From assembly GCA_963277665.1 (NCBI GenBank), contig OY728165.1, positions 1,151,370,050 through 1,151,434,049 on the forward strand: 64,000 bases of DNA. The letters run 5' to 3'. This document shows, piece after piece, positions 48,801 to 61,987 of the stretch (position 1 is its first letter; each line of letters starts with the position of its first letter). Both the position numbers and the translations under genes were made by a program. The notes beneath the pieces were generated by a model. The model worked only from the letters and a program-made list of their open reading frames with translations, was not told the DNA's origin and made no database searches. The stretch comes from Viscum album. Lineage: Eukaryota; Streptophyta; Magnoliopsida; Santalales; Viscaceae.

Positions 48801-51800
48801 AATACATAATTATAATTCTATAACACATTTAATTCCCAAAATTACTCAATTAGGGATAATAAATAGACAACTTGATGAAAAATGTAACAATTCCAAAACC
48901 ATGAGCTATGAGGATATGATAACTCCCATAATAATCTTGAGAAAGGGATGAAACATATCCCTACTACCAAATATTTTACATTATATATATTTTTATATAA
49001 TTTAATGTGAAAATAGTATTGTTGAAATTATTATAAAAATAATGAATCTAAAAAAACACGTGATTTCATCCATTTGGGACCTCTAGTAGACAATCCACAC
49101 AATGTAATCATTTTTACCAAAGGATTCCACCCATATCATGTGAAATATACTATATAAAAAATTTCAATCGATTATAACTGAAGTATAGGGAGAGGTGGAA
49201 GATATATTTAACAAGATTTGAGGACCTAACCTCAAAATACATATATAAAAACATTTCATATATATGAAATTCAGTAGATGAATAAAAAATATGGTGATAG
49301 GAAGGATTATTAATGTCTCTTATATTGATTAACCTTAAAGGTATCCCCACGAGGGATATTAAAATAAATGTTAATGATATTAAATTATATAAGTTTTTTA
49401 AAATTAACGACTCACTAGATACTCAATACCCCATCACCAATCACATAGTGAATCAGTTTTAACCTTTTATAAATGAATCAACAAATCTATATACCTTATT
49501 AGAGTTCATGAAAACTAGGAAATCTACTTGAAAACTAATATAGGAACATGGTGTTTGACTGAAAGAATAATTAAAAATCCCTTTGCATCAAGAAACCCAT
49601 GGTGCTCCTTTTTTATCCTCATCCCCCAAAGACACCACCTTGTCTAAAACCAATTCAGATATTTATTTTCATATGATACTGGAAAATATCAATCTTTATC
49701 CAAAAAATTGAAATCACCTTGGGCTCTCATGTGATATAAAACTAGTCATTCTCTATTTCCCCCAAGATAATAATATGTTGGTCATTAAAATTTTCCCATA
49801 ATAATAAAATAACATTCATTATAATTTAAAACAAAAATATATCATAAACATCATTTTTCTATACAACATGATACACATTCTTAATCTAGATCACCCACAT
49901 TGTGTAATAGTGTTAACCCTTTATTTGAAATAATTAATTAACTCAATAACTCAGACATCACTTTCTTAATTCCATTTCACACAATATTCATTTCTCAAAT
50001 AATTTTAATCAATCCTAATATAATTCATATCACTAATGAAATCCAAAATTATTTAAGACAACACCAATTTTTTCTATCTAAGACCCAAAAACCTGATAGA
50101 CCATCCATCATATAATCATCTTTATCCACAAAATACAAATTTTTTATCACACCATGTACCATTCAAACATTTAAAATTCATCCCCATTATTAGGAAATAT
50201 ATTTAATAATCTGATGAGGATCTCTCAAATAAAAAACTCACAATGACTACCCACAGATACTGACATGGTCCCTCAAATGGATAAATTTTTATAATTCAAT
50301 CAAAAATTACATAACTAAAATGAACTAAACTATCATAATTATTCAACACTATAATATTGTTTTCCCAAAAAAACTATATATATATAATTATATAGATTTC
50401 TTATATATGTGACTCAATGTAGAACCCCTACCACAACTGGCCTATGCTCCCCATACATGTCACAAAAAATCACTCTATATTTAAAATAATAAATTTTCCT
50501 TTAATTAAAAAAATAATGGAAACAAAAAATATAGTTCCAACCCACTGGTAAATTATTTTTTATATTATAATGTCACATAATTTGTTGAAAATTTATACTT
50601 ATGAGACAACCCTCACAACCTATGAGTAGACATACCTGTGAGACCCACATTATGGTATATGAAATCAATGTGCTCCATGAACTCTATATAAAATATATCA
50701 ATTGATCAACTTCCAAACCTGAACACATTATGGAAATGATCCCAAAACTACTGGATCTCATTATATATAAATTATATATGAAATTTCATTTAATTATAGA
50801 CTATATCAGACACCACAAGTTGTATTATAACTTTACTCGTTCTCATATATTACAAAAAAAATAGAGGAACCACTTAAAGGCATCACTAATAAAGGGTAGT
50901 CACTAAAATCATCAGTTATGTGGAGGGATAAATCAATATCCACATTAATTCCTATATCTAAAAAAGAAACCATCTATCATAATAATGTTATTACATCAAT
51001 GTTTAATAGAAAAGGAATGGAAAACTATTCAACCCTTATCATATAATATATCTCATCCCATGATTGATCATTCATAAGGACATCGACATAACTTAACCTA
51101 GATTAATGTGATTAAGGAGGATAATTAGACCTAAATAATAATAAACGAAAAATGAGGCACATAAAGACATAAACCCCATGTATTTATAAAAAACATGAAT
51201 ACTTTCCAGGCTTAAACATATATATGGAAGGTTTTAAGCTAAATTTACTCTCCTCAATGAGGTTACTATGGCATATAATATTGTATGATTCCTATATATG
51301 AATTTTCCAAAACACAATGAGTTTCCAAAATACCCACTTCATAATATTATATATTCCATAAAATAAAAATTTAATCTATCAAAACACTGTTAACACTATT
51401 ATGATTTTGATCGTAATCCATATTCATCCAAAAATAAAAACTTGTTTCATGGAAGGAAATATTCAGGAAAAATAGGTGTGAAGGATTTATAAATATATAT
51501 ATTCAACCATTTGTGGGGATAATATGGTTAATAAAAATTATAAACCCTTGAATATATAAATTATATTGTCACATTATCAGTAACAAGACCCATATCTTAT
51601 ATATTGAAATTATAATAATTATAGGAGAACCCACATAATCCATAATAAGACACAATTTTATTTTTGGTCATGTTACTCCATGGAATGTTACACATGATTC
51701 CTCATTATTATACCTCCTGTTACTACCCATTCAAACCCAATATCATATAACACAGCACTCTCATGTCTCATATATTATATAAATCATATATCTATGGTTA

Positions 51801-54800
51801 TAAACTTGATGGAATCCAAATTACCTGAATTAATCCCTCAATAGAGCGACCATAAAATCATTATAACCTATCATATGTATATGTTGGAAAACATCCCTAT
51901 AAAAGGAAAACAGTTAGTTCAATATGTTAATGATATATAAACATTATAAATAAGGTTTAAAACCTAATCTAAAAACCAAAATTCATGATGTTCAAAACCC
52001 ATGAATCAACATTAAAATAATAGTATAAAAAAACCTAAGGAAACATACATACAATCACTATATTCCCTCAATATATCATAGCTTAATCTGTATATTAATT
52101 TCTTACAAAAATATCTGGATTTTCAATCATCACTGGCTACTTATATACTATTATACTCCACCATAGTATTTTTATCACATTTATAGAAACATTGATAATG
52201 CTACCCAATGTGATATATCCTATAATACACTCACAATATAGAAAAGGTTACATTATTTTATACGTATGACTAATCCATAATCAATAATAAATATAAGGGT
52301 CTCACATCACTAAAGAATAACTTAATTTTAGAAAATATATTCTCACATTTGGAATTAGGTATATAAGGGATTCACCCAATCAATTAATTAAAAATAATAA
52401 TGAAATAAATATAAAATCCTAGAGAACTATAATTCATCAACGATGTTATATATTTATATATCACATAAGTCCAATCTAGAAACTTAAAAACTCAAATCCT
52501 TCAAAAAAGTAAACGAGGTAATTCATGAGAACATTGGTGATTGTTATGTTAATCAGGTCATCAATTGTGATGCAAGATTTCATTCCTCTCGCCACCCATG
52601 TCCAATAGAAATTTAATTAAATAAAATAGATTGAAACATCATAATATAAATATATTAATAAAAAAATAATATAATAGTGAAATTTAAGAACAACAATTCC
52701 CACTCTCTAATAACAAAGATTTACAATAATTAAATTTCTATCCTAAAACATGAACTAATTTTGATCCAATGGCCAACCCTATAAAATATCCATATAACGT
52801 ATCTAAAATAATTAGAATAATAAATGAAAATAATTGATGAAACACTCTAGTGTTCAATTTATTGTCCACCTCTTCCATGAATAAATTGTGTGAAAATTTC
52901 CTTAAGCACACCCCTATGTATGTTAATGGATTCTGGATATTATCTCAAATCAATATGTATGGTCTGGAAATAATACCCATATAGAACCTATAGAAAATAA
53001 TAATATCATAAAAAATAATAATGACCATAAATTCGTATATGAAATTGATAAAAGTCAACATCAAAATGACATTTTACCATTATGTAATTTAAAACAAAAA
53101 TAGTTTAACAAATGTGTTCTGAAGTAATTTGATGTGGTCATTCATGATTTAATTGGAAGACCCATCCACTATCCATACATAATAGGTACATCACCTTCCC
53201 ATAACTAAATGAATATGAGATCTATTAAACTATTCATATGGCCATTCATGGTAACCTATCCTAAAAATTGTAAAGAAACATCAGTTATCTTTCCAATGGA
53301 ATTTCCTTTTTATTAAATATTATTACAATAATGAATTCTTCTCGAGAACAAAACATGTGGAATAGGGGGTGAGTATAGCTTAGTGGGGGAAAAACCAATG
53401 ATGTTCCTCAAAATAAGAAATAGAATAATTTCCATGCATTCTGTAATAATCTCAATAGGAAATGAAAATGAAATGAAAGTATTAATAAATTATTTCCTAT
53501 ACCTTGATATTACCATGGAAACTCGGTGTGGTAGTAACTGATTCTTCTAGTGTCATTATATCATAAAACATATCATAATATTATTTAATAGGATCACAAC
53601 CCCTGATAAATTAGTTCTTAATATCATTACACCACTATACAGAATGTAACGAATGAGATGTACATATCTAAAGTAAGTTCCATGTATTAGGAACAACATC
53701 ATGTGTAATAATAATAATCATCACATAGGTAGTGATACATGATAATAAAATCAAGATAGTAAGAATAAAATTCATATGTGATTAATGCATAGAAAGTACA
53801 CCGTGGAGAAATCTCATACCACTAGAAATCCATTCATAATAAAACCATCTAAGAGTCATTATAATCCTTTTAAACATGTATAATCACCGTAGTGAATAGA
53901 ATACATACCCATAATCTATAAACTAAAAATTTAAATTATATCATAGAAGAAATAATTCATATAAATTCATATTATTTTTTTCCTTCGAATCATTACATCA
54001 CACGATGTACTTCCTATAATAACGGATAATATATAGTAGTGGGAAATTAATCTATGTTCTCAATGTCATCTTGACTCTGTGTTCATTAATTATTATAGTC
54101 TAGTTTGAAATATATCCCATGTAATAAGAGTATTTTCCAAGATGGTATCTAATATTATAATGGGAAAAGAATCCTTTTATGGAGTAACATTTGGTGAATG
54201 ACCATATTGGTAAAAATCACATCATATATTGATAACAATGAAATTATCATCATACAAAACGTCACAATACAAAATTGAGGATATTATCCAGGACCTTAAG
54301 ACTCACAAAACCATGTGGGAATGTTGTCCCCAGACACAGGTAATGTAATATTGAATTATAAGTCCATCCCACACGAGAACAATATATAAGAAAAACAATA
54401 AATCTACATCATAAAAAAATAATAGATCATATAGTAATATTCCAGAATATAGTCACAGAAATGTTTAACATAATTAAAATTATTTTAAAATCATTACAGG
54501 AATGGTAAAACAAATTTTGTATAACATCTCTCAACCATTTCTACGTAATATTGATACTCAGAGGCCAAAAAAGTCCATTTCCCTAATAAGTAAATTTATG
54601 TCTATATTTTTTCATTCTATATATAATAAAAATAAATTCATACCCATTACCAATGAATAACCTACATTGTTTCTATATTATTTAATGGTGAGGAAAACTC
54701 ATTCTATAGGTCATTCATTTTGTCCGAAAAGTTATTATCACACACACTGTTATTCGATATGAGCTAATACTCAATACATCTAAACATGACCTCTAAATAT

Positions 54801-57367
54801 TATACTGATGGTAGGATAATTTATTGTATTATAGGTCCTACACATCATTGTTTCTTGTGGAAACTTTCTCCATGGATCAAAATTTATTAATCAATGATAC
54901 ATAAATTTTCGCGTCATGGCGTTTGGTGGGAAAGGCATCAAGACACCCCAAATTGAAACCCAATGGGATCCCCTATAACACATTTCTTTTCAAATGTGTT
55001 AGAAGGAACATTAATGATAATATATTATGCAATATAGTTTCAATTTAACTCCTCTACTTCATTAAAGGTGGTAATGTCCCCAGATTATGGTCTTATGCAT
55101 TCCAATACAACTAAATCGATAACCAAACAAGTCCCATGTTTAATTTATACACACTATTTGGATCAAACCCAAAAACATCAACAATGTATCCATTAGAGTA
55201 TTATAATCATAGGTTCCCTCATGGATTAAAATTTACTCATCAAAATGGGTATATATAATGTAATTCAATTCTTTTTTTGGGTAATTTTAAATGGAATGCG
55301 CAACACTATATCACACATCACTAGAAAAAATTCAAATACACTTTTAATTTATTATAGGACTCCAACATTAAAAAATATTTACCACCTTAGGTTATACCTG
55401 ATTGACCTATAAATTTCTTATCCAGGCCTATAATGGACATCATACCCACCCATAATTATTTTATTGAATTATAAATAAAATTAATTTACTATAGAATCAT
55501 TGTATTTGAGAAACAAATTTAATTCCATATTTTTTTTATTTTGAATATTTAGAGGATTACTCAATAGATTGCCTAACATCTGTAAATCCTCATGAAAAAT
55601 GGGAGGATCACTCTCATAACACCTATGATATCATTACAAAATAGAGATCAAATTATCAAAATTGATCTAATAATCAATTTAGTTTAAATTTAATAGGAAA
55701 AACAAAATAAATTAGGGTAGTGTATTTTGTTAATGAAGTTGAATGGAACCATAATATTTCTTCGGTTCAGAAACATATATACTTAATAAAAATTCTATCC
55801 ACATAAATATAATGATATTACACCATTATCTAATTTAATTAACATAAAAACCCAAATTTCAATCCACCATAACTACATGTAATATATAAAAGGAAAAAAT
55901 AGAGGAATATAGTGGGGGAATAAATTTCATTATATTATTAAAACATTAATACAACCTATAATGACATAAGCATAATGTACAAGGATATTACATCTATTTA
56001 GATGAATATTCATTGAATTAACTGGCACATTATAGATGGAATGTAATAATTTAGTGCCATTGGAATCAGGGAACACATTATAAAAATTTATTGAATGATA
56101 TTTAACTTTCTACCATAACGACCTAACCATTTCGTATTCATACATAAAAAATTTATTTATAACCTGTGGAAAAGAAACATAATAAAAGGGGTAACCTTAT
56201 AAGATCAATAAGGATAAATCAAGGGTGATAAATTATGAATAATTTAACAAGAACATATAAATTAATTTTTTAAATTATATCTTTCATAAAAAAGATCAGG
56301 ATATAATTTGATGGAATAAATATTATAAGTTCACGAGGAATGAAAAGAACATATTACATTAGGGAATATCATGTTACGTAATATATTTTAATTCAAATAA
56401 GAATAGAAAATAATTTCTATATCAACTAATGATCACTTCTAAGACTATCAAAGAGAACGAAGTCCCTTACGAAACTGGGTTCATTACCCATTACTCTCTT
56501 GTAATATTGATCCAAGTTTACTCCAATTTTAGTGTTTTATTTGTGAATTGAGTACACATCCCATTCCAGTCCTATCTATGTCATGAAATAAAAATCATTA
56601 CCCAATACATTAGAGGGAGATATAGGTGCCACCAATAATTTTTTTAAAACCAAACATATGTGTTATAAATGAACATAATTCATATCAGAAAACCTAAAAT
56701 CCTAAAAATAATTGTGTTTCATAAACATCATTCCATCATAACATATCCCATGGAAGACTGATGGGTTTCATAAATATAATCACCTAATAAACATAAATCA
56801 ACCATAAGATAAATAAGTATAGTTTATTTTAAAAATAGAAAAATTAAAACATATATTTCATATAATAATGTTATCATATATAGACATCAATATTATGAGA
56901 ACACATGAAAATAATTCTTAAGGAAAATATCATTTATGCTTGTAAAAAAATTTATTTTCATAAAATTACACACAATTTTAAAAGTATAAAATATACATGA
57001 AAATAACATAGTAATGTTTTAAGGGAATCTTCATATAATTATTTTTTCATGAAATAGGAAAAACTCTTCCTGTCTTATAAGTGAAAAATCCATACTATTT
57101 TACTTTTTTTGAAAAACTCAAAAAGTACCTCATTATGAGAATAAAAAAAAGATTCCTTTCAAATCACATAGAAATAATTAACACAATTGATAAAATGAAA
57201 TTAAATTTTTTAGGAGAATAGTAAAATATTTTGGTATTTTTTTAATAAATTTTCATAGGGATGATAAATATTCCTCTGTAAATACATTTGTATAATTAAA
57301 AAAAGTGAAAAATGATATTGGAAAATTAAACCTTACTAGTTTATAATTAGTAAACTATTATAACGAA
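48801..57367. other. AT-rich intergenic DNA, C-over-G on the plus strand
   Basis: No intact gene. Base skew is the reverse of the region to the left (more A and C on the plus strand). A weak Ty3/Gypsy RT resemblance on the minus strand lies near 51030-51420 (see findings), so much of this may be an old minus-strand element. A minus-strand frame at 49150-49350 is low complexity and is not called. Confidence 0.55.
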
Positions 57368-57677
57368 TGTTTAAAGACCCATAAATTTTAAGGAAAACCT
57401 TTTCATAAATTCTTTGAAATTTTCGAGTCCGCAGTTTCTGACAGCACCTGATTCCGAGGCCCAATGTGCCCAGAATCGATTTCTGATGTTTTTTTCGGGT
57501 TTGTTCAGTAAACGTACGTGCTGGTTTTTCTATCATTTAAATCGGTGCCCAGAATTGAAATATGAGGGCACCATTGAACTCGAAACACCAATATTCACTT
57601 TAGGAGACCTTCATCACAGTTGTGTTCTTTCGAGAACGAATGTTAGTTTTTGTGGTTTTATAAAAATTTAATAAAAT

Positions 57678-57694
57678 AAAGTGTTAAACACTTT
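57678..57694. other. Small inverted repeat in LTR, conserved in both copies
   Basis: AAAGTGT and ACACTTT around a TAA loop. The same sequence is found at 63588-63604 in the 3' LTR. It could be a protein-binding site or part of an RNA hairpin; function unknown. Confidence 0.75.
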
Positions 57695-57764
57695 ATTCTA
57701 TTCTATCCGCCATGCAGAGGTTGGGTAGTTGTTTTATTCAAGGGGATGATGGAGGTGGGAGCCA

Positions 57765-57801
57765 CCACACCCTAACCTCCCAAGGGAGGTTATGGTTGTG
57801 G
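57765..57801. other. Long imperfect hairpin in LTR, conserved in both copies
   Basis: The left arm CCACACCCTAACCTCCC pairs with GGGAGGTTATGGTTGTGG across a two-base loop, nearly all paired. The counterpart at 63675-63711 keeps the fold with some changes (GGGAGGTAATGGTGGTGG). Confidence 0.75.
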
Positions 57802-59197
57802 GACCCACCAGAGCATAACCTCTTGCGGGATGATTAAAATAAGTAGCGACCACCAAACTCATGAACTCCCCCTTTAACGAGGGAGGTGGCAAGGGTTTTA
57901 CTCACATTTATTACCTCCTTAATGTGAGGGGGTCCTTTTAGTTTGTCCCAAATTAATAGTCTAACCCCCCCCATTAATTATGTGAGTAAGCTCATTTAAT
58001 TAAAGTTCAACAATTAAAATTATTTTGAATTCATGCCAACAAATTAAATAATAGGTGATCAATTATTTTTTTTGTTGGAAGCTTGGGAGAGGAAGAGATA
58101 TTGGAAGAACATATCCTATAATTAAGAACGTTAAGACGCCGATGACGATGCTTCTTCCTCGACTTCTTCCACGGAAACCCCTTCCGATGCAGGACTTCTT
58201 CGTCGACTCTTCTACCTTCCTCTTCATCGTCAATGGACCGATGCATGAGCTCAGAAGTGGAAGTGTACGGCGAACGACGACAACCTTGTCTTCCCCCGTG
58301 AAAAATGAACACCTAATAGTTAAAAAGGTATGGAGTTTTTGAATAATTTTATATATGTGTATTGTACCTTCATACTTGGGCATTTTTCTAATGAATTATG
58401 GTTTGAGACTCTAACGCGAAGGTAAAGGGATAAGGAACAAGTCAGGACCCCCCTGCCTTATCATTCTTGAAGCGCAGTTTGTTGGGTGACGGATGAACGG
58501 AAATGAAACGCTGATTTGAGGCCGTCGTAGTGAAGAACAGGACCCGAGGAGGCTATAGGCATATACATGAGCTAATACGGACCACCCGAATGACTCTGGT
58601 GGCCCGCGGAAGATCGCAGGAGCGCGGGTCACCTGCACAGTGGCGTCGACGACCGGAGGCTGCAATCGGCACTGGCCAACATCCTGGTTGAAGCAACGCC
58701 CTAGTGCGTTGCCAGCCAAAGACACCACAGCACCAAACGTGGAAGCGGTGGAGCAGAACCCATGCCACGTGGGTTCCAGGAAGGCTGGGATGTGCTAGCC
58801 TGGCACCGCCATTACGAAGAACCGGGGGAGGCCGTGCCCCCCCCCCCACTCGGCATGTCAGGCCGAGCTGCGACCGGCCACCGGACCAGAACACTTACTC
58901 AAGGACCTGGCTACTTGCGTGAGGGCCGGGCCACCTGCCGTACAGGCCAAGCCTCCCTCGCATGGGCTAGGCTGCAACCGTAGGCCTGGGTCGCGCCCTA
59001 CCTGGCCGACCTAGGGTGGGTTGGGCCGGGTCAGACCGGGCCCAGACCCCCCTCTTCGGACCACTTTTAGTTAATCACCCATAACATGAGCTACAGACCT
59101 CATATCGACACACAGTCAGCAGTGTAACATTACTCAGATCGAGTTGGTCATTTCAGTATATTACACATAAGGTTTTGTCTAAGTTTGTGTACGGCTG

Positions 59198-59445
59198 GGT
59201 TGGTTCGAACACGAAACCAACTGCGCCCTCTGAGCGGAAGTGCTTATAACTTAAGGACCGGACGTCCGTTTGATGAATCATCGGTGATGCTTGTAATTTT
59301 GTAGAGAATAGGTCCCTTTGAGTATACCCCCATGGGAATTTGGGGTGCATTTGGGATATGGTCAGGTTTGTTTGTACACGAAACCAACCGGGCCCCCGGG
59401 ACAAAAGGCTAATAACTCATAGACCAGGCGTCTGATTGACATGAC
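59198..59445 (+). repeat. Diverged direct duplication of about 80 bases inside LTR
   Basis: 59198-59278 and 59365-59445 share ACACGAAACCAAC, then a TAACTYA(A/T)RGACC-type block and GGCGTCYG-like ends, at an offset near 167 bases. It is probably an old tandem duplication within the LTR. Confidence 0.7.
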
Positions 59446-59659
59446 TTCTATTGTGTTGAGACCACTATGACATGGCAGACCTATGAGATAGTTCTTCATG
59501 GAACTTAGTGACACATGTAGTATCGACTAGCAGCTTGTGGAGAAGATCCTCTCGGAGATGAGTATACGGAGTAGAGAGACCTAGTAACTAGCTGAGACCT
59601 GATGACTGCTTGTCCGATTCGTTTTGGAGTGACTTGACTAGCCTAGTGGGGAGTACTAA

Positions 59660-59846
59660 TATGTGAGGTGTAAAAAACATGGTGGAGGGACGCTATGATG
59701 TGAGGTAGCAAACCCACGATACTCGATAGGAGGAGTACCTTTGTAGGATATCAGTGGGAGTGCTACAATGTGAGGCGGCAGACCCATGGCGGGGAGCGGT
59801 ACTATGTGAGGCGGCAGACCTGCAGTACTCGACAGGAGGAGTACCT
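59660..59846 (+). repeat. Short tandem repeats inside LTR
   Basis: Variants of ATGTGAGGCGGCAGACC occur at 59660 (partial), 59698, 59768 and 59803. The copies at 59698 and 59803 continue into ACTCGAYAGGAGGAGTACCT. Repeated elements upstream of a retrotransposon start site are sometimes enhancers, but nothing here proves that. Confidence 0.75.
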
Positions 59847-60647
59847 CAGGAGTCTAAGGTTTGTGAGTAGCACCTCAGTGTCAGGATATGACTATAGTGC
59901 TTGAGAGAGGAGGAGTTCTCTAGTATCCATGGTTTCAAAATCGTGAATAAAAATCTTGGTTTGAGCTGAGTCAATGACTTTTGTGTTTTCCTCATGATTG
60001 AGATAGGTTACTTGATAACTTTGGTATATGTATGGTCATATACCAATGTAATTGTTATACATTGCAATCATTCATTGTGGTTTATCCTTGTTATATTTTG
60101 TGGGACATTGAGGGTATCGTGGTCCCTACAGAGTATTGTTATACACACCCCTACACGGGCTATCCCTGCACCTCATTGTGTTGGATGTAGACGACGGACA
60201 GCGCTGAGTGAGGCAGAGTGTACGAAGTCTGGATAGTACCGAAGGTGGAACTCATGATGTGACAGTATCTGGAGGAGACGACTGGCATGGAGCACTTAGG
60301 AGGATTTTTGTACCTACCCTTCAGGTAGGATCCATGGTGGAAGATCCAGGAGCTGCTAGACACCATCCAGTTGTTTTTTTTCAGTTGTACTTTCTTTTAG
60401 TTGTAGCTGTACGTTTTTGATGGGATTTTATTCTGGTCTCTTTTGTACTTTCATCATACTTTTTATATAGCTTTACTTAGTGTTTGATTCTACTTACACT
60501 CTGGTTTTGTGTGTTACGTTTATAAAGGAAATTCCTTCCATGTATTTAGGGAATTACGCCTTTGGTTCTAGTCTCCAGCCCCTAGCCTATGGAAGGCGTG
60601 CATAGTGTAGTCACGATACGGACCCTGGGGGACGATTCGTGACAAAT

Positions 60648-60660
60648 TGGTATCAGAGGC
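60648..60660 (+). other. Primer-binding site, initiator tRNA-Met type
   Basis: TGGTATCAGAGGC, an almost perfect complement of the plant initiator tRNA-Met 3' end, lies three bases after the LTR terminal CA at 60644. Confidence 0.93.
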
Positions 60661-60937
60661 GTTGGTTCTACCATATAACTTAGGACTCTGATATTTCTTT
60701 TCTATGAAGAAATAGTGTTAAATGGTACTGAGTGTTGTTTTCAGTTCAGGGAGTCCAGTGTTGGTGTGGGTGGCCAACATATCCACACACAAGGACCTTG
60801 ACTTCTGACTTCTGACTCAGTGCATGAAAACACTTATTACGTGTGTGTTTTAAAAAAATTTTCCTTTTAAGTCAGCTCAAACCAGGTCAATTCACCAGGT
60901 ATAGTCTTTTTCCCATGTTTCATTTGTCTCATTCAGG

Positions 60938-61987
60938 ATGCCTCCCTGTAGACGACTGGTTAGAGCCCTGATAGTTATACATACTGACAGTCCACCAAGC
61001 GACGAGGCCTTAGTACAAGGCCGTATTCTAGTAAAGGCACTAGTGGAGGCACCAGTAGTACCACTTCCCATTAGGCCACCGATGCCACCAGCCCCAACAG
61101 CAGGAGATGCACACCGCTTGAGCGTGCTGCACAATTTCCAGCACCAGAGGCCACCCAGGATCCGGGGAGAGAAGGACCCACAAGTGTCTGAGGATTGGCT
61201 GGAGGCTACGGTGAGAGTTTTTAGGCTAGTAGGGACACTTGTAGACTTCATGGTGATCCTTGCTGCCAGCCCCCTTCAGGCAGCAGCAGGCAGATGGTGT
61301 AGCCTGATGGTCTAGATGCATGATGAGGCGACACTTCTATGGGCAGACATCATGAGCCTATTCTGGGAAAAGTTTGTACCAGCCACTCTTCGAGTGGTGC
61401 AGATACAAGAGCTACTTCATCTACATCTGGGTAGCATGATATTGGCGAAGTACTTAGAGAAGTTCACTGACCTCTCTAGCTACTCCACAAATATGGTATG
61501 AGACCTGTTCTTCAGGGCCCAAAAATTTGAGCAGGGACTCAGGTGAGAGATCGGAGCTTTAGTTATCTCTCATAGAATCTTGATGCAGACATGGGTGTGG
61601 GAGAGATCCCTCTTAGTGGAGAGTTTCCTTGATGAGAAGTCTCCAGCAGCGGGACCCACCACTAGCCGACATGCAGTGGAGTCTTCTGCAGCTTGCAGAA
61701 GACAGATCACGTAGAGGTCCAAAAGAACTAGACCTACAGGTGGTCGAACACACGACTCATGGTCGGTAGTGTGGGGAACCCAAGGTGGAGATAGAGCCAG
61801 ACCTGCCAGGCAGTGTTACTCATGCGGCGGAGAGGGTAACATGGCTCATGACTGTCCGACCCTCCAGTCGGACGATCTGAAAATATTTAAAGGACATCCC
61901 AGGAAGAGTCCAAGGTTCGATTGTGATGGAATGCAAGGAGAAGGAGACCGTGGCAAAGGAGCTGGCCGTGTAGATGGTGGTGGATGA
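60938..61987 (+). pseudogene. gag: gag remnant with four nonsense codons
   Basis: A single frame of about 350 codons from the Met at 60938 to the TGA at 61985. It follows the Ty3/Gypsy Gag pattern: a proline-rich N-terminus, RIRGEKDPQVSEDWLEA, LWADIMSLFWEKFVP, AKYLEKFTDLSSYS, RAQKFEQGLR, and a CCHC zinc knuckle CYSCGGEGNMAHDC near codons 290-303. In-frame stops: TAG 61313-61315, TGA 61499-61501, TGA 61544-61546 and TAG 61712-61714; no frameshift. The stops sit where related Gags usually have Gln or Arg, so C-to-T changes explain them. Gag would form the particle that packages element RNA in the cytoplasm. Confidence 0.9.

Larger units (their letters stand above)
57368..60644 (+). repeat. 5' LTR of the plus-strand chromovirus
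   Basis: Starts TGTTTAAAGACCC and ends TTCGTGACA, so it has the canonical TG...CA ends; length 3277 bases. Its first 720 bases match 63280-64000. It has an AT-rich beginning, a GC-rich core at about 58400-59060, and internal duplications at 59198-59445 and 59660-59846. Two hairpins near its start (57678-57694 and 57765-57801) are kept in the 3' LTR. Open frames in it (for example 58031-58383 and 58411-58983, both strands) overlap one another and show no family resemblance. Confidence 0.9.

Noticed and set aside
58031..58983. Several 70-113-codon frames on both strands
   Set aside because: They lie inside the LTR in GC-rich DNA where stops are rare. They overlap one another and resemble no known family.
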